Below are positions 30,669-38,327 of a DNA stretch of 41,316 nucleotides, piece after piece (position 1 is the first letter of the stretch; each line of letters starts with the position of its first letter). Source of the stretch: Bacteroidales bacterium (GTDB taxonomy: Bacteria; Bacteroidota; Bacteroidia; Bacteroidales; Muribaculaceae). The position numbers and the translations under genes are program-made. The notes beneath the pieces are model-generated. The model saw only the letters and a list, made by a program, of their open reading frames with translations. It had not been told where the DNA came from and made no database searches. The DNA is taken from contig JAUNNJ010000013.1 of assembly GCA_030531495.1 (NCBI GenBank), positions 1 to 41,316 on the forward strand, written 5' to 3'.

Positions 30669-31589
30669 TTAGCGGAGGAGGGTTTTGAAATTTTCGGGGA
30701 TGGGCGACTCAAAGGTCATCTTCTTGCCTGTGATAGGGTGTTCGAAGCAGAGCCGAGTGGCATGGAGCGCCAAACGATGGATGCCATTAGCACGGCCGCC
30801 ATACTTGCGGTCGCCACTGATTGGACAACCCAAATCCTTCATGTGCACACGCAACTGATTCTTATGTCCGTGGCGCATTGAGAGTTCGATGCGGGTGAAA
30901 CGCGATGAACGCTCAATCACTTTGTAGCGAGTCTTAGCCAATTCGCCACCGTCTTCAGAGTCTTCGCTCGACACCACCTCATAGTTGTCGGCATCGCGCA
31001 GATAGTTTTGCACCAACCCCATATCCTGCTCCACAATGCCTTCCACAATAGCCTCGTATTTGCGCTCCGACACAATGGTGGCCCACTGAGTGAGGAACTT
31101 TTCGCGAGCCTTGGCAGTGCGAGCCACAATCATCAAGCCCGAAGTGTCGCGGTCGAGACGGTGCACCATATACACGCGCGCATGCTCGCTGCGCAATTTC
31201 ACATATTTACGCAGCACATTATACACGGTTTCATCCTTGATATTGTTGCCGGCGGCAGTTGAGAGCATACCGTAACCCTTGTCCACCACCATGATATCGT
31301 CGTCTTCATACACCAACTTTATTTTGGGGTGAGAGAAGATGTGGAACGAGCCATCGAAGTTCACCCACAGTTCATCACCAGCATTCACCGGGCGGTCGAA
31401 TTGCGAACTTGGAGTGCCATTGATAGCAAACTGATGATGGCGGAGCATCGACTTCAGTTTGGTGGGTTTATGGTCTTTGAGCACAGCGGCGGCAGCTTCC
31501 AGCAACGGAGCATCGGACTTAACGGTAAACTTCTGGATATTGTCGACACGGCGACGGCGCTGTGGCTTGTTGGGTGAGGTTTGTCTCAT
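30669..31589 (-). CDS. RluA-family pseudouridine synthase
   Basis: This 306-residue protein has a short S4-like N-terminal part (about 20-85; LKSMLRHHQFAINGTPSSQF) and the RluA catalytic domain. The active Asp146 lies in HRLDRDTSG (143-151). Other landmarks are IMVVDKGYGMLST, RHGHKNQLRVHM, GDRKYGG and RLALHATRLCF. It isomerises uridine to pseudouridine in rRNA or tRNA in the cytosol, and the exact site cannot be told. A divergent minus-strand -7 box (TAACTTTGC, 31639-31647) precedes it. The charged insert GLVQNYLRDADNYEVVSSED is normal for this subgroup. Confidence 0.9.
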   Translation of the reverse strand: MRQTSPNKPQRRRRVDNIQKFTVKSDAPLLEAAAAVLKDHKPTKLKSMLRHHQFAINGTPSSQFDRPVNAGDELWVNFDGSFHIFSHPKIKLVYEDDDIMVVDKGYGMLSTAAGNNIKDETVYNVLRKYVKLRSEHARVYMVHRLDRDTSGLMIVARTAKAREKFLTQWATIVSERKYEAIVEGIVEQDMGLVQNYLRDADNYEVVSSEDSEDGGELAKTRYKVIERSSRFTRIELSMRHGHKNQLRVHMKDLGCPISGDRKYGGRANGIHRLALHATRLCFEHPITGKKMTFESPIPENFKTLLR

Positions 31590-31638
31590 TATATCGAATA
31601 GTGGATTTAAATTGAGTTAACAAATTGCGTTTTGCGGT

Positions 31639-31678
31639 GCAAAGTTAGTGATTATTCGGAAAAATTCAGTAAGTTTGT
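31639..31678. promoter_or_regulatory. Divergent -7 boxes between rluA-like and DUF4251 genes
   Basis: TAACTTTGC on the minus strand (31639-31647) faces the pseudouridine synthase gene. TAAGTTTGT on the plus strand (31670-31678) faces the lipoprotein gene. -33 elements are unclear. Confidence 0.45.
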
Positions 31679-31699
31679 CGGCAACAAAACTCAATTATT

Positions 31700-32200
31700 A
31701 TGAAAAAGACTTTGTTATTAGCCGTAATTGCCTTAGTGCTTTGCGCTTGCGGCACCACTTTCAAAAGCGCAGAAGAAAAGGCCGCCTATGAAGCAAAACT
31801 CGTTAAGCAAGTGAACGACAAACTCCATGACCGCCACTTCACCATCGAAGTAACATATATGAAGCCCCTCGGCAGTATGCCCGCACGAGAGGTGAACGGA
31901 TTCACACTCCAGTTGAAAGGCGACACTGTGGTGTCGTATCTGCCCTATTATGGCAGAGTGAGCAGCGGCATGTTTGGCTTCGGTGGCGACACCGGGCTCA
32001 ACTTCACCAGCAAGGTGGAAAAATACTCTGAAACCCACCCGAAAGCCGACCTCACCCGCATCAATTTCGAGACGCGCAGCAAGGAAGACCGCTACCAATA
32101 CGAGGTGGAGGTGTTCACCAACGGAAAAGCTTCGATTAGCGTGATTGGCGACGGACACCAATCCATCAATTTCGATGGAGAAATGAAACTTGACTATTAA
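31700..32200 (+). CDS. DUF4251 lipoprotein
   Basis: This 166-residue protein has a lipoprotein signal with Cys17 (VLCAC). A DUF4251 domain follows (about 30-160; HFTIEVTYMKPLGSMPAREV then NGFTLQLKGD, VVSYLPYYGRVSSGMFGFGG, SISVIGDGHQSINFDG). DUF4251 proteins are common exported proteins of Bacteroidota with a beta fold and unknown function. It is followed by the NamZ-like gene 104 bases later, which has its own -7 box. Any functional link between them is not shown. Confidence 0.85.
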   Translation: MKKTLLLAVIALVLCACGTTFKSAEEKAAYEAKLVKQVNDKLHDRHFTIEVTYMKPLGSMPAREVNGFTLQLKGDTVVSYLPYYGRVSSGMFGFGGDTGLNFTSKVEKYSETHPKADLTRINFETRSKEDRYQYEVEVFTNGKASISVIGDGHQSINFDGEMKLDY

Positions 32201-32221
32201 GGCCATTCGCAAAATTTTCAC

Positions 32222-32230
32222 TATCTTTGT
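32222..32230 (+). promoter_or_regulatory. -7 promoter box for the NamZ-like gene
   Basis: TATCTTTGT matches TAnnTTTG, 74 bases ahead of the start at 32305. Confidence 0.45.
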
Positions 32231-32304
32231 AAACAGTTGAGTGATTTCTAACCACTGAACATCAACTCACCTTCTATACATCACATTTTTTACACTATCA
32301 ACTT

Positions 32305-33540
32305 ATGACACGATTAATCCGACTCGCACTTCTCTCGCTCGCCATCTTCTCAACAGTGGCAGCATGTGCAGCCCCAAAGAAAACCGAAGTTAAAACCGAT
32401 GCTCCCGCCGCCAGCGCTCCCGTGGTGCTCGGCGCCGACCGCACCGACCAATATGTGCCTCTGCTCAAGGGCAAGCGCATCGCTCTGCTCAGCAATCAGA
32501 CAGGTATCACCTCAAAAGGCAAACATGTGCTCGACGTGATGCTCGAAAACGGCCTTAAGGTGACCGTGATTTTCTCGCCCGAACATGGATTCCGCGGCAA
32601 AGCCGACGCTGGCGAACACGTGAGCAGCAGCGTGGACGAAAAAACTGGTATTCCCATTGCTTCGCTCTACGATGGCAAATCAAGCGGACCAAGCAAGGAG
32701 AACATGGACAAATTCGACGTGCTGGTGACCGACCTCCAAGATGTGGGTCTGCGCTACTACACCTACTATATCACCATGGCGAAACTCATGGAGGCATGCA
32801 TCGAGCATGGCAAGGAATTCGTGGTGTTCGACCGTCCTAACCCTAACGGCATGTATGTGGATGGTCCTATCCTCGACATGGAACTCAAGAGTGGCGTGGG
32901 CCGATTCCCTATGTGCACTGTCCACGGTCTGACCATGGGCGAAATCGCTCTCATGGCCAATGGCGAAGGTTGGCTCAAGGATGGAAAGAAGGTGAAACTC
33001 ACCGTGATTCCTTGCCTCAATTACACACATCAAACTCGCTACACACTCCCTGTGGCTCCATCGCCCAACCTGCCAAACATGCTCAGCATCTATCTCTACC
33101 CTTCTATTTGCTACTTTGAGGGCACTACTGTGAGCCTGGGCCGTGGCACCGACCTGCCTTTCCAAGGCTACGGACACCCCGACATGACTTGCCGTCCATT
33201 CGACTTCACCCCTACAAGCCGCTTCGGCGCAAAGACTCCTCCACAACAAGACAAACTTTGCCACGGCGTGGACTTGCGCGGAATGAAAAATGAAGATGTG
33301 ATTGCTCGCGGTATCGACCTCACCTATGTAGTAGACGCATACCAGGATTTGCGCAGCCAAGGCAAGCAATTCTATCTCAAGACTGGCAAGCGCAACTTCT
33401 TCAATCTGCTGATGGGCAACACCCAAGTGGCAGAAATGATGGAAGCTGGCAAGAGTGCTGCCGAAATCAAGGCTTCATGGCAAGGCGACGTGCTCAAATT
33501 CAAGAAGCAACGCAAACCTTACCTCCTCTACGCCGAATAA
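32305..33540 (+). CDS. namZ: DUF1343 lipoprotein, NamZ-like exo-beta-N-acetylmuramidase
   Basis: This 411-residue protein has a lipoprotein signal with Cys21 (STVAAC). The DUF1343 (GH171) domain fills the rest: LLSNQTGITSKGKHVLDVML, IFSPEHGFRGKADAGE, DVLVTDLQDVGLRYYTYY, FVVFDRPNPNGMYVDGP and FEGTTVSLGRGTDLPFQ. Characterised members remove MurNAc from the non-reducing end of peptidoglycan fragments in the periplasm. It is followed 229 bases later by a sodium:solute symporter gene, a pairing that fits MurNAc or muropeptide salvage. A hairpin terminator (33568-33610) and a palindrome (33651-33675) lie between them, so the two may be separate transcripts. Confidence 0.88.
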   Translation: MTRLIRLALLSLAIFSTVAACAAPKKTEVKTDAPAASAPVVLGADRTDQYVPLLKGKRIALLSNQTGITSKGKHVLDVMLENGLKVTVIFSPEHGFRGKADAGEHVSSSVDEKTGIPIASLYDGKSSGPSKENMDKFDVLVTDLQDVGLRYYTYYITMAKLMEACIEHGKEFVVFDRPNPNGMYVDGPILDMELKSGVGRFPMCTVHGLTMGEIALMANGEGWLKDGKKVKLTVIPCLNYTHQTRYTLPVAPSPNLPNMLSIYLYPSICYFEGTTVSLGRGTDLPFQGYGHPDMTCRPFDFTPTSRFGAKTPPQQDKLCHGVDLRGMKNEDVIARGIDLTYVVDAYQDLRSQGKQFYLKTGKRNFFNLLMGNTQVAEMMEAGKSAAEIKASWQGDVLKFKKQRKPYLLYAE

Positions 33541-33567
33541 TCACGAACGAAATTCAATCATAATACC

Positions 33568-33610
33568 CTGCGAGGCAGCCCCGATGTGTGGCAGCCTCGC
33601 AGCCGTTTTT
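33568..33610 (+). terminator. Terminator of the NamZ-like gene
   Basis: CTGCGAGGCAGCC (33568-33580) pairs with GGCAGCCTCGCAG (33590-33602) with one mismatch and is followed by CCGTTTTT. Confidence 0.85.
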
Positions 33611-33650
33611 CCACCACCACTAACACCGCTACTGACACGTCCTCTGATTT

Positions 33651-33675
33651 AATTGTGCAAGAAAGTTGCACAATT
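33651..33675. promoter_or_regulatory. Perfect palindrome upstream of the symporter gene
   Basis: AATTGTGCAA-GAAAG-TTGCACAATT has ten-base arms with a five-base spacer, 95 bases ahead of the symporter ATG. It lacks a following T-run, so it looks more like an operator than a terminator. Confidence 0.55.
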
Positions 33676-33769
33676 GGGGCATTTGTTGTAATTTTGGGTG
33701 CATTTGGCGACCTTCTATTCTCCATTGCTCAACTGAAAATATTTAAAAACTCAAAAAACATACATCAAC

Positions 33770-35230
33770 ATGACAACTCCCTGGATTGTATTGGCCACTA
33801 TCGTTGGCTATTTCATTGTCCTTTTCTTGGTTTCGTGGTTTGCATCACGCAAGAGCGATGCCAACACAGCGCTCACAGGTGGGCGCGAAGCACCTTGGTA
33901 TATCGTGGCTATCGCCATGATTGGCGCCCCAATTTCTGGCGTCACCTTCGTTTCGGTCCCTGGCATGGTGGCAGCAAAAAGTTTTAGCTACATGCAGATG
34001 GTGCTCGGATTTATGGTTGGCTATTTTGTGATAGCCTACGTGCTTGTGCCCCTCTTCTTCAAGCGCAACCTCGTGTCGATTTACGGCTATCTTGAAGAGC
34101 GCTTCGGCGGCAAAACCCACAAAACGGGTGCATGGTTCTTCTTCATCAGCAAGATTTTAGGCGCTGCAGTGCGCTTCTATGTGGTGTGTGTCACCCTTCA
34201 GGCCCTCATGTTCGAGCCTCTGGGCATCCCATTCATCGTGAATGTGCTCGTCACCATCGCCCTCATCTTCCTCTACACCCTGCAAGGTGGCGTGAAGACT
34301 GTGATATGGACCGACACACTCAAGAGTCTCTGCCTTATCCTCAGCGTGGTGCTTTGCATCTTCTTCGTGGGGCAAGCGCTCAACTTCGACATTTCTGGCC
34401 TTTGCACAGCAGTGGCAAGCAGCGACACCTCTCGCATCTTCTTCTTCGACAACCCAAGCGAAGGTACCTACTTCTGGAAGCAATTCCTTGCTGGTATCTT
34501 TATGGTGATTGCCATGACAGGCCTTGACCAAGACCTCATGCAGCGCACCCTCGCCAGCAAAAACGTGAAGGAATCGAAGAAGGGACTTATCGTGAGCGGT
34601 ATCACTCAAGTGTTTGTGGTGGGCTTGTTCCTCGTGTTAGGTACGATTCTCGCCCTCTACACCAGCAAGATGGGCTTGCAATATGAAAAGAGCACCGACG
34701 AAATCTTCGGTCTCGTGGCATTCGACAGCAAGATGAGTATTGCTGTGGGCATTCTCTTCATCCTCGGCCTTGTGTCGGCTGCATATTCAGCAGCAGGTTC
34801 TGCCCTCACCGCACTCACCACCTCGTTCACTGTCGACATCCTTGAAAGCGACAAGAAGGAAGACGCCGTGACTCTCGGCAAAACCCGCAAGAAAGTGCAT
34901 GTGGGCATGGCTGTACTCATGGGCCTTGTGATTGTGGTGTTCTACCTCCTCAGTAGCCAAGACGCCATCAGTGCCGTCTACAGCATTGCAAGTTACACCT
35001 ATGGTCCAATTCTCGGTCTGTTCGTCTATGGCATGTTCATCAAAGGCGACGTTCGCGATAAGTGGGTGCCAGTGGTTTGCATCATTTCCCCAATATTGAG
35101 CTGGGTGCTTCAATGGGCGCTCCTCACCTATTGCGAATACACGATGAGCTTCGAGCTCCTGCTCTTTAATGCAGCATTCACAGTAATCGGTTTGCTCATG
35201 CTCCGCAAAGGCAACACTGCAGAAGCATAA
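33770..35230 (+). CDS. Sodium:solute symporter family transporter
   Basis: This 486-residue inner-membrane protein has about 13 hydrophobic segments. SSS-family landmarks are VSWFASRKSDANTALTGGRE then APWYIV, GAPISGVTFVSVPGM, SIYGYLEERFGGKTHKTG, MTGLDQDLMQRTLASKNVKE and AAYSAAGSALTALTTSFTVD. It should couple uptake of a solute to sodium. The neighbouring NamZ-like gene points to MurNAc or related sugars as a candidate cargo, and a non-PTS MurNAc transporter is known in Tannerella. No MurNAc kinase or etherase gene is present in this window, so this remains inference. A strong terminator follows at 35255-35306. Confidence 0.9.
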   Translation: MTTPWIVLATIVGYFIVLFLVSWFASRKSDANTALTGGREAPWYIVAIAMIGAPISGVTFVSVPGMVAAKSFSYMQMVLGFMVGYFVIAYVLVPLFFKRNLVSIYGYLEERFGGKTHKTGAWFFFISKILGAAVRFYVVCVTLQALMFEPLGIPFIVNVLVTIALIFLYTLQGGVKTVIWTDTLKSLCLILSVVLCIFFVGQALNFDISGLCTAVASSDTSRIFFFDNPSEGTYFWKQFLAGIFMVIAMTGLDQDLMQRTLASKNVKESKKGLIVSGITQVFVVGLFLVLGTILALYTSKMGLQYEKSTDEIFGLVAFDSKMSIAVGILFILGLVSAAYSAAGSALTALTTSFTVDILESDKKEDAVTLGKTRKKVHVGMAVLMGLVIVVFYLLSSQDAISAVYSIASYTYGPILGLFVYGMFIKGDVRDKWVPVVCIISPILSWVLQWALLTYCEYTMSFELLLFNAAFTVIGLLMLRKGNTAEA

Positions 35231-35254
35231 TCGCCTACAATTCCAATAACATAG

Positions 35255-35306
35255 AAGGCAACTTGCCGCAGGTTGCACACCGCCCTCGCAAGTTGCCTTT
35301 TTCCTT
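35255..35306 (+). terminator. Terminator of the symporter gene
   Basis: AAGGCAACTTGC (35255-35266) pairs with GCAAGTTGCCTT (35288-35299), followed by T-rich sequence TTTCCTTTTT. Confidence 0.9.
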
Positions 35307-35338
35307 TTTCATCAACCAAATTCAATAGCACTCTCACT

Positions 35339-36235
35339 ATGGCACGCAACAAAGTAGCAATATATGTATGGATTGTCGACACCATCGAAAGTCACCGCCG
35401 AATCTCGCTCGAAGAGCTCAACAGGCTGTGGTGCAATTCGTCGCTGAGCGATGGCAACCCCATTCCACGACGCACTTTCTTCAACTACCGCAATGCCATT
35501 GAGGAAATGTTCAACATCAACATCCAGTGCAACCGCTCCACTTTTGAATACTACATCGAAAACAACGACAACGAAGCCGAAAGCCGCATGCACCACTGGC
35601 TGCTCGACACCTTCTCGATGACGGGCATGCTCAGCAATTCGCGCGACCTTTCGGGCCGCATCATCGTGGAGGATGTGCCGTCGGCTCGCGAGCACCTGCC
35701 CGTGGTGATTCAAGCCATGCGCGAAGACAAGCGCATCGTGTTCGACTATCGCACCTACACGCGCTCACAGCCTTCGAAAGATGTGGTGGTATGCCCCTAC
35801 TTCGTGAAAATCTTCAAGCAACTGTGGTACATGATTGGCTACAATGTGGCTGATGGAAAAATCAAGACCTATGCGCTCGACCGCATGAGCAACCTAAAGA
35901 TTTCAGAAGTCACATTCAAGATGCCCGAAGAGTTCGACCCAGAAGCGTTTTTCGCCGATAGTTTCGGCATCATCACCAATCAAAGCAATCCAAAAGAGAT
36001 AGCCCTGCGAGTGAGCACCACTCAGGCTAAATACTTCCGTGCGCTCCCGCTCCACAGTTCGCAAACCGAGGAAATCCACGACACCTATTCCATTTTCCGC
36101 TACCGCATGCTGCTCACCTACGACCTTTTTGAGGAAATCCTCTCACATGGCAGCAACATCGAGGTGCTCACCCCTCCCGAACTGAAGGCACAAGTGGTTT
36201 CCGACCTCAAGGTCAACCTCGCCCAATACCAATAG
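35339..36235 (+). CDS. WYL-domain transcriptional regulator
   Basis: This protein has 298 residues from ATG 35339; an in-frame ATG at 35273 lies inside the terminator hairpin and is rejected. The N-terminal winged-helix part (1-75; ARNKVAIYVWIVDTIESHRR, PIPRRTFFNYRNAIEEM) is followed by the WYL domain (about 120-205; VIQAMREDKRIVFDYRTYTR, KQLWYMIGYN, KTYALDRMSNLKIS) and a WCX-type C-terminus. WYL regulators often sense nucleic acids or small ligands and control stress, defence or metabolic genes. No defence genes are adjacent. Its target is unknown; the symporter upstream is separated from it by a strong terminator. Confidence 0.88.
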   Translation: MARNKVAIYVWIVDTIESHRRISLEELNRLWCNSSLSDGNPIPRRTFFNYRNAIEEMFNINIQCNRSTFEYYIENNDNEAESRMHHWLLDTFSMTGMLSNSRDLSGRIIVEDVPSAREHLPVVIQAMREDKRIVFDYRTYTRSQPSKDVVVCPYFVKIFKQLWYMIGYNVADGKIKTYALDRMSNLKISEVTFKMPEEFDPEAFFADSFGIITNQSNPKEIALRVSTTQAKYFRALPLHSSQTEEIHDTYSIFRYRMLLTYDLFEEILSHGSNIEVLTPPELKAQVVSDLKVNLAQYQ

Positions 36236-36365
36236 ACGTGAAGCGCAAAAACAGTAGCTGGCGTTAAAACGCCGCTTATATTTGGTTAAATATTCTTTTA
36301 TATTCTTAAATAAATATAATAAATTAGCAAGTTATGCGATGAATTCGCCACGCTTCTGTGGCACA

Positions 36366-36398
36366 GTTGCATAACACAGCATTTTTTGCTATCTTTGT
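36366..36398 (+). promoter_or_regulatory. Promoter of the rimP-nusA-infB operon
   Basis: GTTG (36366-36369), 20 bases, then TATCTTTGT (36390-36398). The rimP start follows at 36459. A small stem GGCGTT-AA-AACGCC at 36260-36273 closes the WYL gene region. Confidence 0.58.
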
Positions 36399-36458
36399 AG
36401 TGCAATTCGATTAGAGGAGGCTCTCAGCTTCTTCTTTTTTATTTATATACACGCAAGA

Positions 36459-36923
36459 ATGATTAACAAACAAGAACTTACCGACGTAATCAACGCCGCT
36501 CTCGAGGGAAGCGAAATATTCCTCGTGGAGGTGAAAGTGAGCGCCGACAACATTATCGATGTGGCTATCGATAGCATGGGCTCTGTGACCATCGACGACT
36601 GCATTGCTCTCAACAACAAAGTGCTCGACCACTTCGACCGCGATGTGGAAGACTACGAACTCACCGTGGGCAGCTACGGCATCAGCGACCCATTCAAAGT
36701 GCTGCAGCACTACCAGAAGAATCTTGGTGGAGAGGTGGAAGTGCTCACCAAAGACGGCAAGAAGCTGAAGGGCATCCTCAAAGACGCCAATGAAGAAGGA
36801 TTCGTGCTCACCATCACCAAAAAGGTGAAATTGGAAGGCAAAAAACGCCCAGAAATGGTGGACGAGGACCTCAATTACAAATACGACGAAATTAAATATA
36901 CAAAAAACATCATACAGTTTTAA
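36459..36923 (+). CDS. rimP: Ribosome maturation factor RimP
   Basis: This 154-residue protein has the RimP layout: an N-terminal alpha/beta domain (ILVEVKV-like strand FLVEVKVSADNIIDVAID, then VTIDDCIALNNKVLDHFDRD, YELTVGSYGISDPFKVLQHY) and a C-terminal SH3-like domain (GGEVEVLTKDGKKLKGILKD). It assists maturation of the 30S subunit in the cytosol. The usual SPG motif of RimP reads SYGISDPF here, as in other Bacteroidota. nusA starts nine bases later, the normal order for this operon. Confidence 0.93.
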   Translation: MINKQELTDVINAALEGSEIFLVEVKVSADNIIDVAIDSMGSVTIDDCIALNNKVLDHFDRDVEDYELTVGSYGISDPFKVLQHYQKNLGGEVEVLTKDGKKLKGILKDANEEGFVLTITKKVKLEGKKRPEMVDEDLNYKYDEIKYTKNIIQF

Positions 36924-36932
36924 AACCAAATT

Positions 36933-38204
36933 ATGGCTAAGAAAGAAATCGAAACTATAAGTTTGACCGACAGTTTCAAAGAATTCAAAGAGTTGAAGAA
37001 AATCGACAAGACCACTATGATTAGTGTGCTTGAAGAATCGTTCCGCAGCGTATTGGCTAAGATTTTCGGTAGCGATGAAAACTTCGACGTGATTATGAAC
37101 CCCGACAATGGCGACTGCGAAATCTACCAAAACCTCGAGGTAGTTCCCGATGGTGAAGTGGAAGATCCCGACCGTCAAATCTCACTCACCGACGCTCGTA
37201 ACGACGAAGAAAACCCCGACCCAGAATGTGAAGTGGGCGAAGAGCACACTCGTAAAATCGAGTTCGCGAAATTCGGACGCCGCGCCATCCTCAACTTGCG
37301 TCAAACTTTGGCAAGTAAGATTCTCGATCTTCAAAAGGATGCTATCTACACCCAATTCAAGGCTCAAGAGGGCGAATTGGTGAGTGGTGAAGTGTACCAA
37401 GTGTGGAAACGCGAAGTGCTGCTCCTCGACGACGACAAGAATGAATTGCTCCTTCCAAAGGACCAACAAATTCCTACAGATATCTACCGCAAGGGCGAAA
37501 CCGTGCGCGCCGTGATTCACAATGTCGACAACAAGAACAACAATCCAAAAATCACCGTATCGCGCACCAGCGAAAACTTCCTCCGCCGCTTGTTCGAACT
37601 TGAAGTTCCCGAAATCCACGATGGCCTCATCGTGATTCGCGCTGTGGCTCGCATCCCTGGCGAACGCGCTAAAATCGCTGTGGAAAGCTACGACGACCGC
37701 ATCGACCCAGTAGGTGCTTGTGTGGGCGTGAAGGGTGCTCGTATCCACGGTATCGTAAGAGAATTGCGCAACGAAAACATCGACGTTATCAACTACACCA
37801 GCAATCCTCAACTCTTCATCCAACGCGCGTTGAGCCCTGCAAAGATTTCTTCAATTCGCCTCGACGAAGAAAACAAGCATGCAGAAGTGTTCTTGCGTCC
37901 CGACGAAGTGTCGTTGGCTATTGGTAAGGGTGGTTTGAACATCAAACTCGCCACTATCCTCACCGGCTACACCATCGACGTTTATCGCGACCTCGACAGC
38001 GACGGCGAAGATGATATCTACTTGGATGAATTCAAGGACGAAATCGATGAATGGGTAATCGAAGCCCTCAAAAACATGGGTTGTGCCACTGCAAGAGCCG
38101 TGCTCCACACCTCACGTCAAGACCTCATCGACAAGGCCGACCTTGAAGAAAACACTGTCGACGACGTTATCGCAGTGCTCAAGGCCGAATTCGACGAAGA
38201 GTAA
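36933..38204 (+). CDS. nusA: Transcription termination/antitermination factor NusA
   Basis: This 423-residue protein has the NusA N-terminal domain (about 1-135), an S1 domain (about 150-215; GELVSGEVYQVWKREVLLLD) and two KH domains (EVPEIHDGLIVIRAVARIPG, then ERAKIAVES, and VSLAIGKGGLNIKLATILTG). It ends with a short helical acidic tail. It binds RNA polymerase and nascent RNA and modulates pausing and termination. It lies nine bases after rimP and 123 before infB; the second gap contains a small hairpin (GCAGGC/GCCTGC, 38223-38240). Codon use is highly biased, consistent with strong expression. Confidence 0.96.
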   Translation: MAKKEIETISLTDSFKEFKELKKIDKTTMISVLEESFRSVLAKIFGSDENFDVIMNPDNGDCEIYQNLEVVPDGEVEDPDRQISLTDARNDEENPDPECEVGEEHTRKIEFAKFGRRAILNLRQTLASKILDLQKDAIYTQFKAQEGELVSGEVYQVWKREVLLLDDDKNELLLPKDQQIPTDIYRKGETVRAVIHNVDNKNNNPKITVSRTSENFLRRLFELEVPEIHDGLIVIRAVARIPGERAKIAVESYDDRIDPVGACVGVKGARIHGIVRELRNENIDVINYTSNPQLFIQRALSPAKISSIRLDEENKHAEVFLRPDEVSLAIGKGGLNIKLATILTGYTIDVYRDLDSDGEDDIYLDEFKDEIDEWVIEALKNMGCATARAVLHTSRQDLIDKADLEENTVDDVIAVLKAEFDEE

Positions 38205-38327
38205 TCATCCTCACCGATTCTTGCAGGCCTAAACGCCTGCCAATGGCGATAGGCCCCTCAAGTGCGACCCAAGCCACTATGTGTGCAAGAAAACAAAACA
38301 AACGAGACAATAACTTAAAAGAATTAT

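Noticed and set aside
35273..36235. Upstream start for the WYL regulator
   Set aside because: It lies within the symporter terminator hairpin; ATG 35339 begins the conserved winged-helix part.
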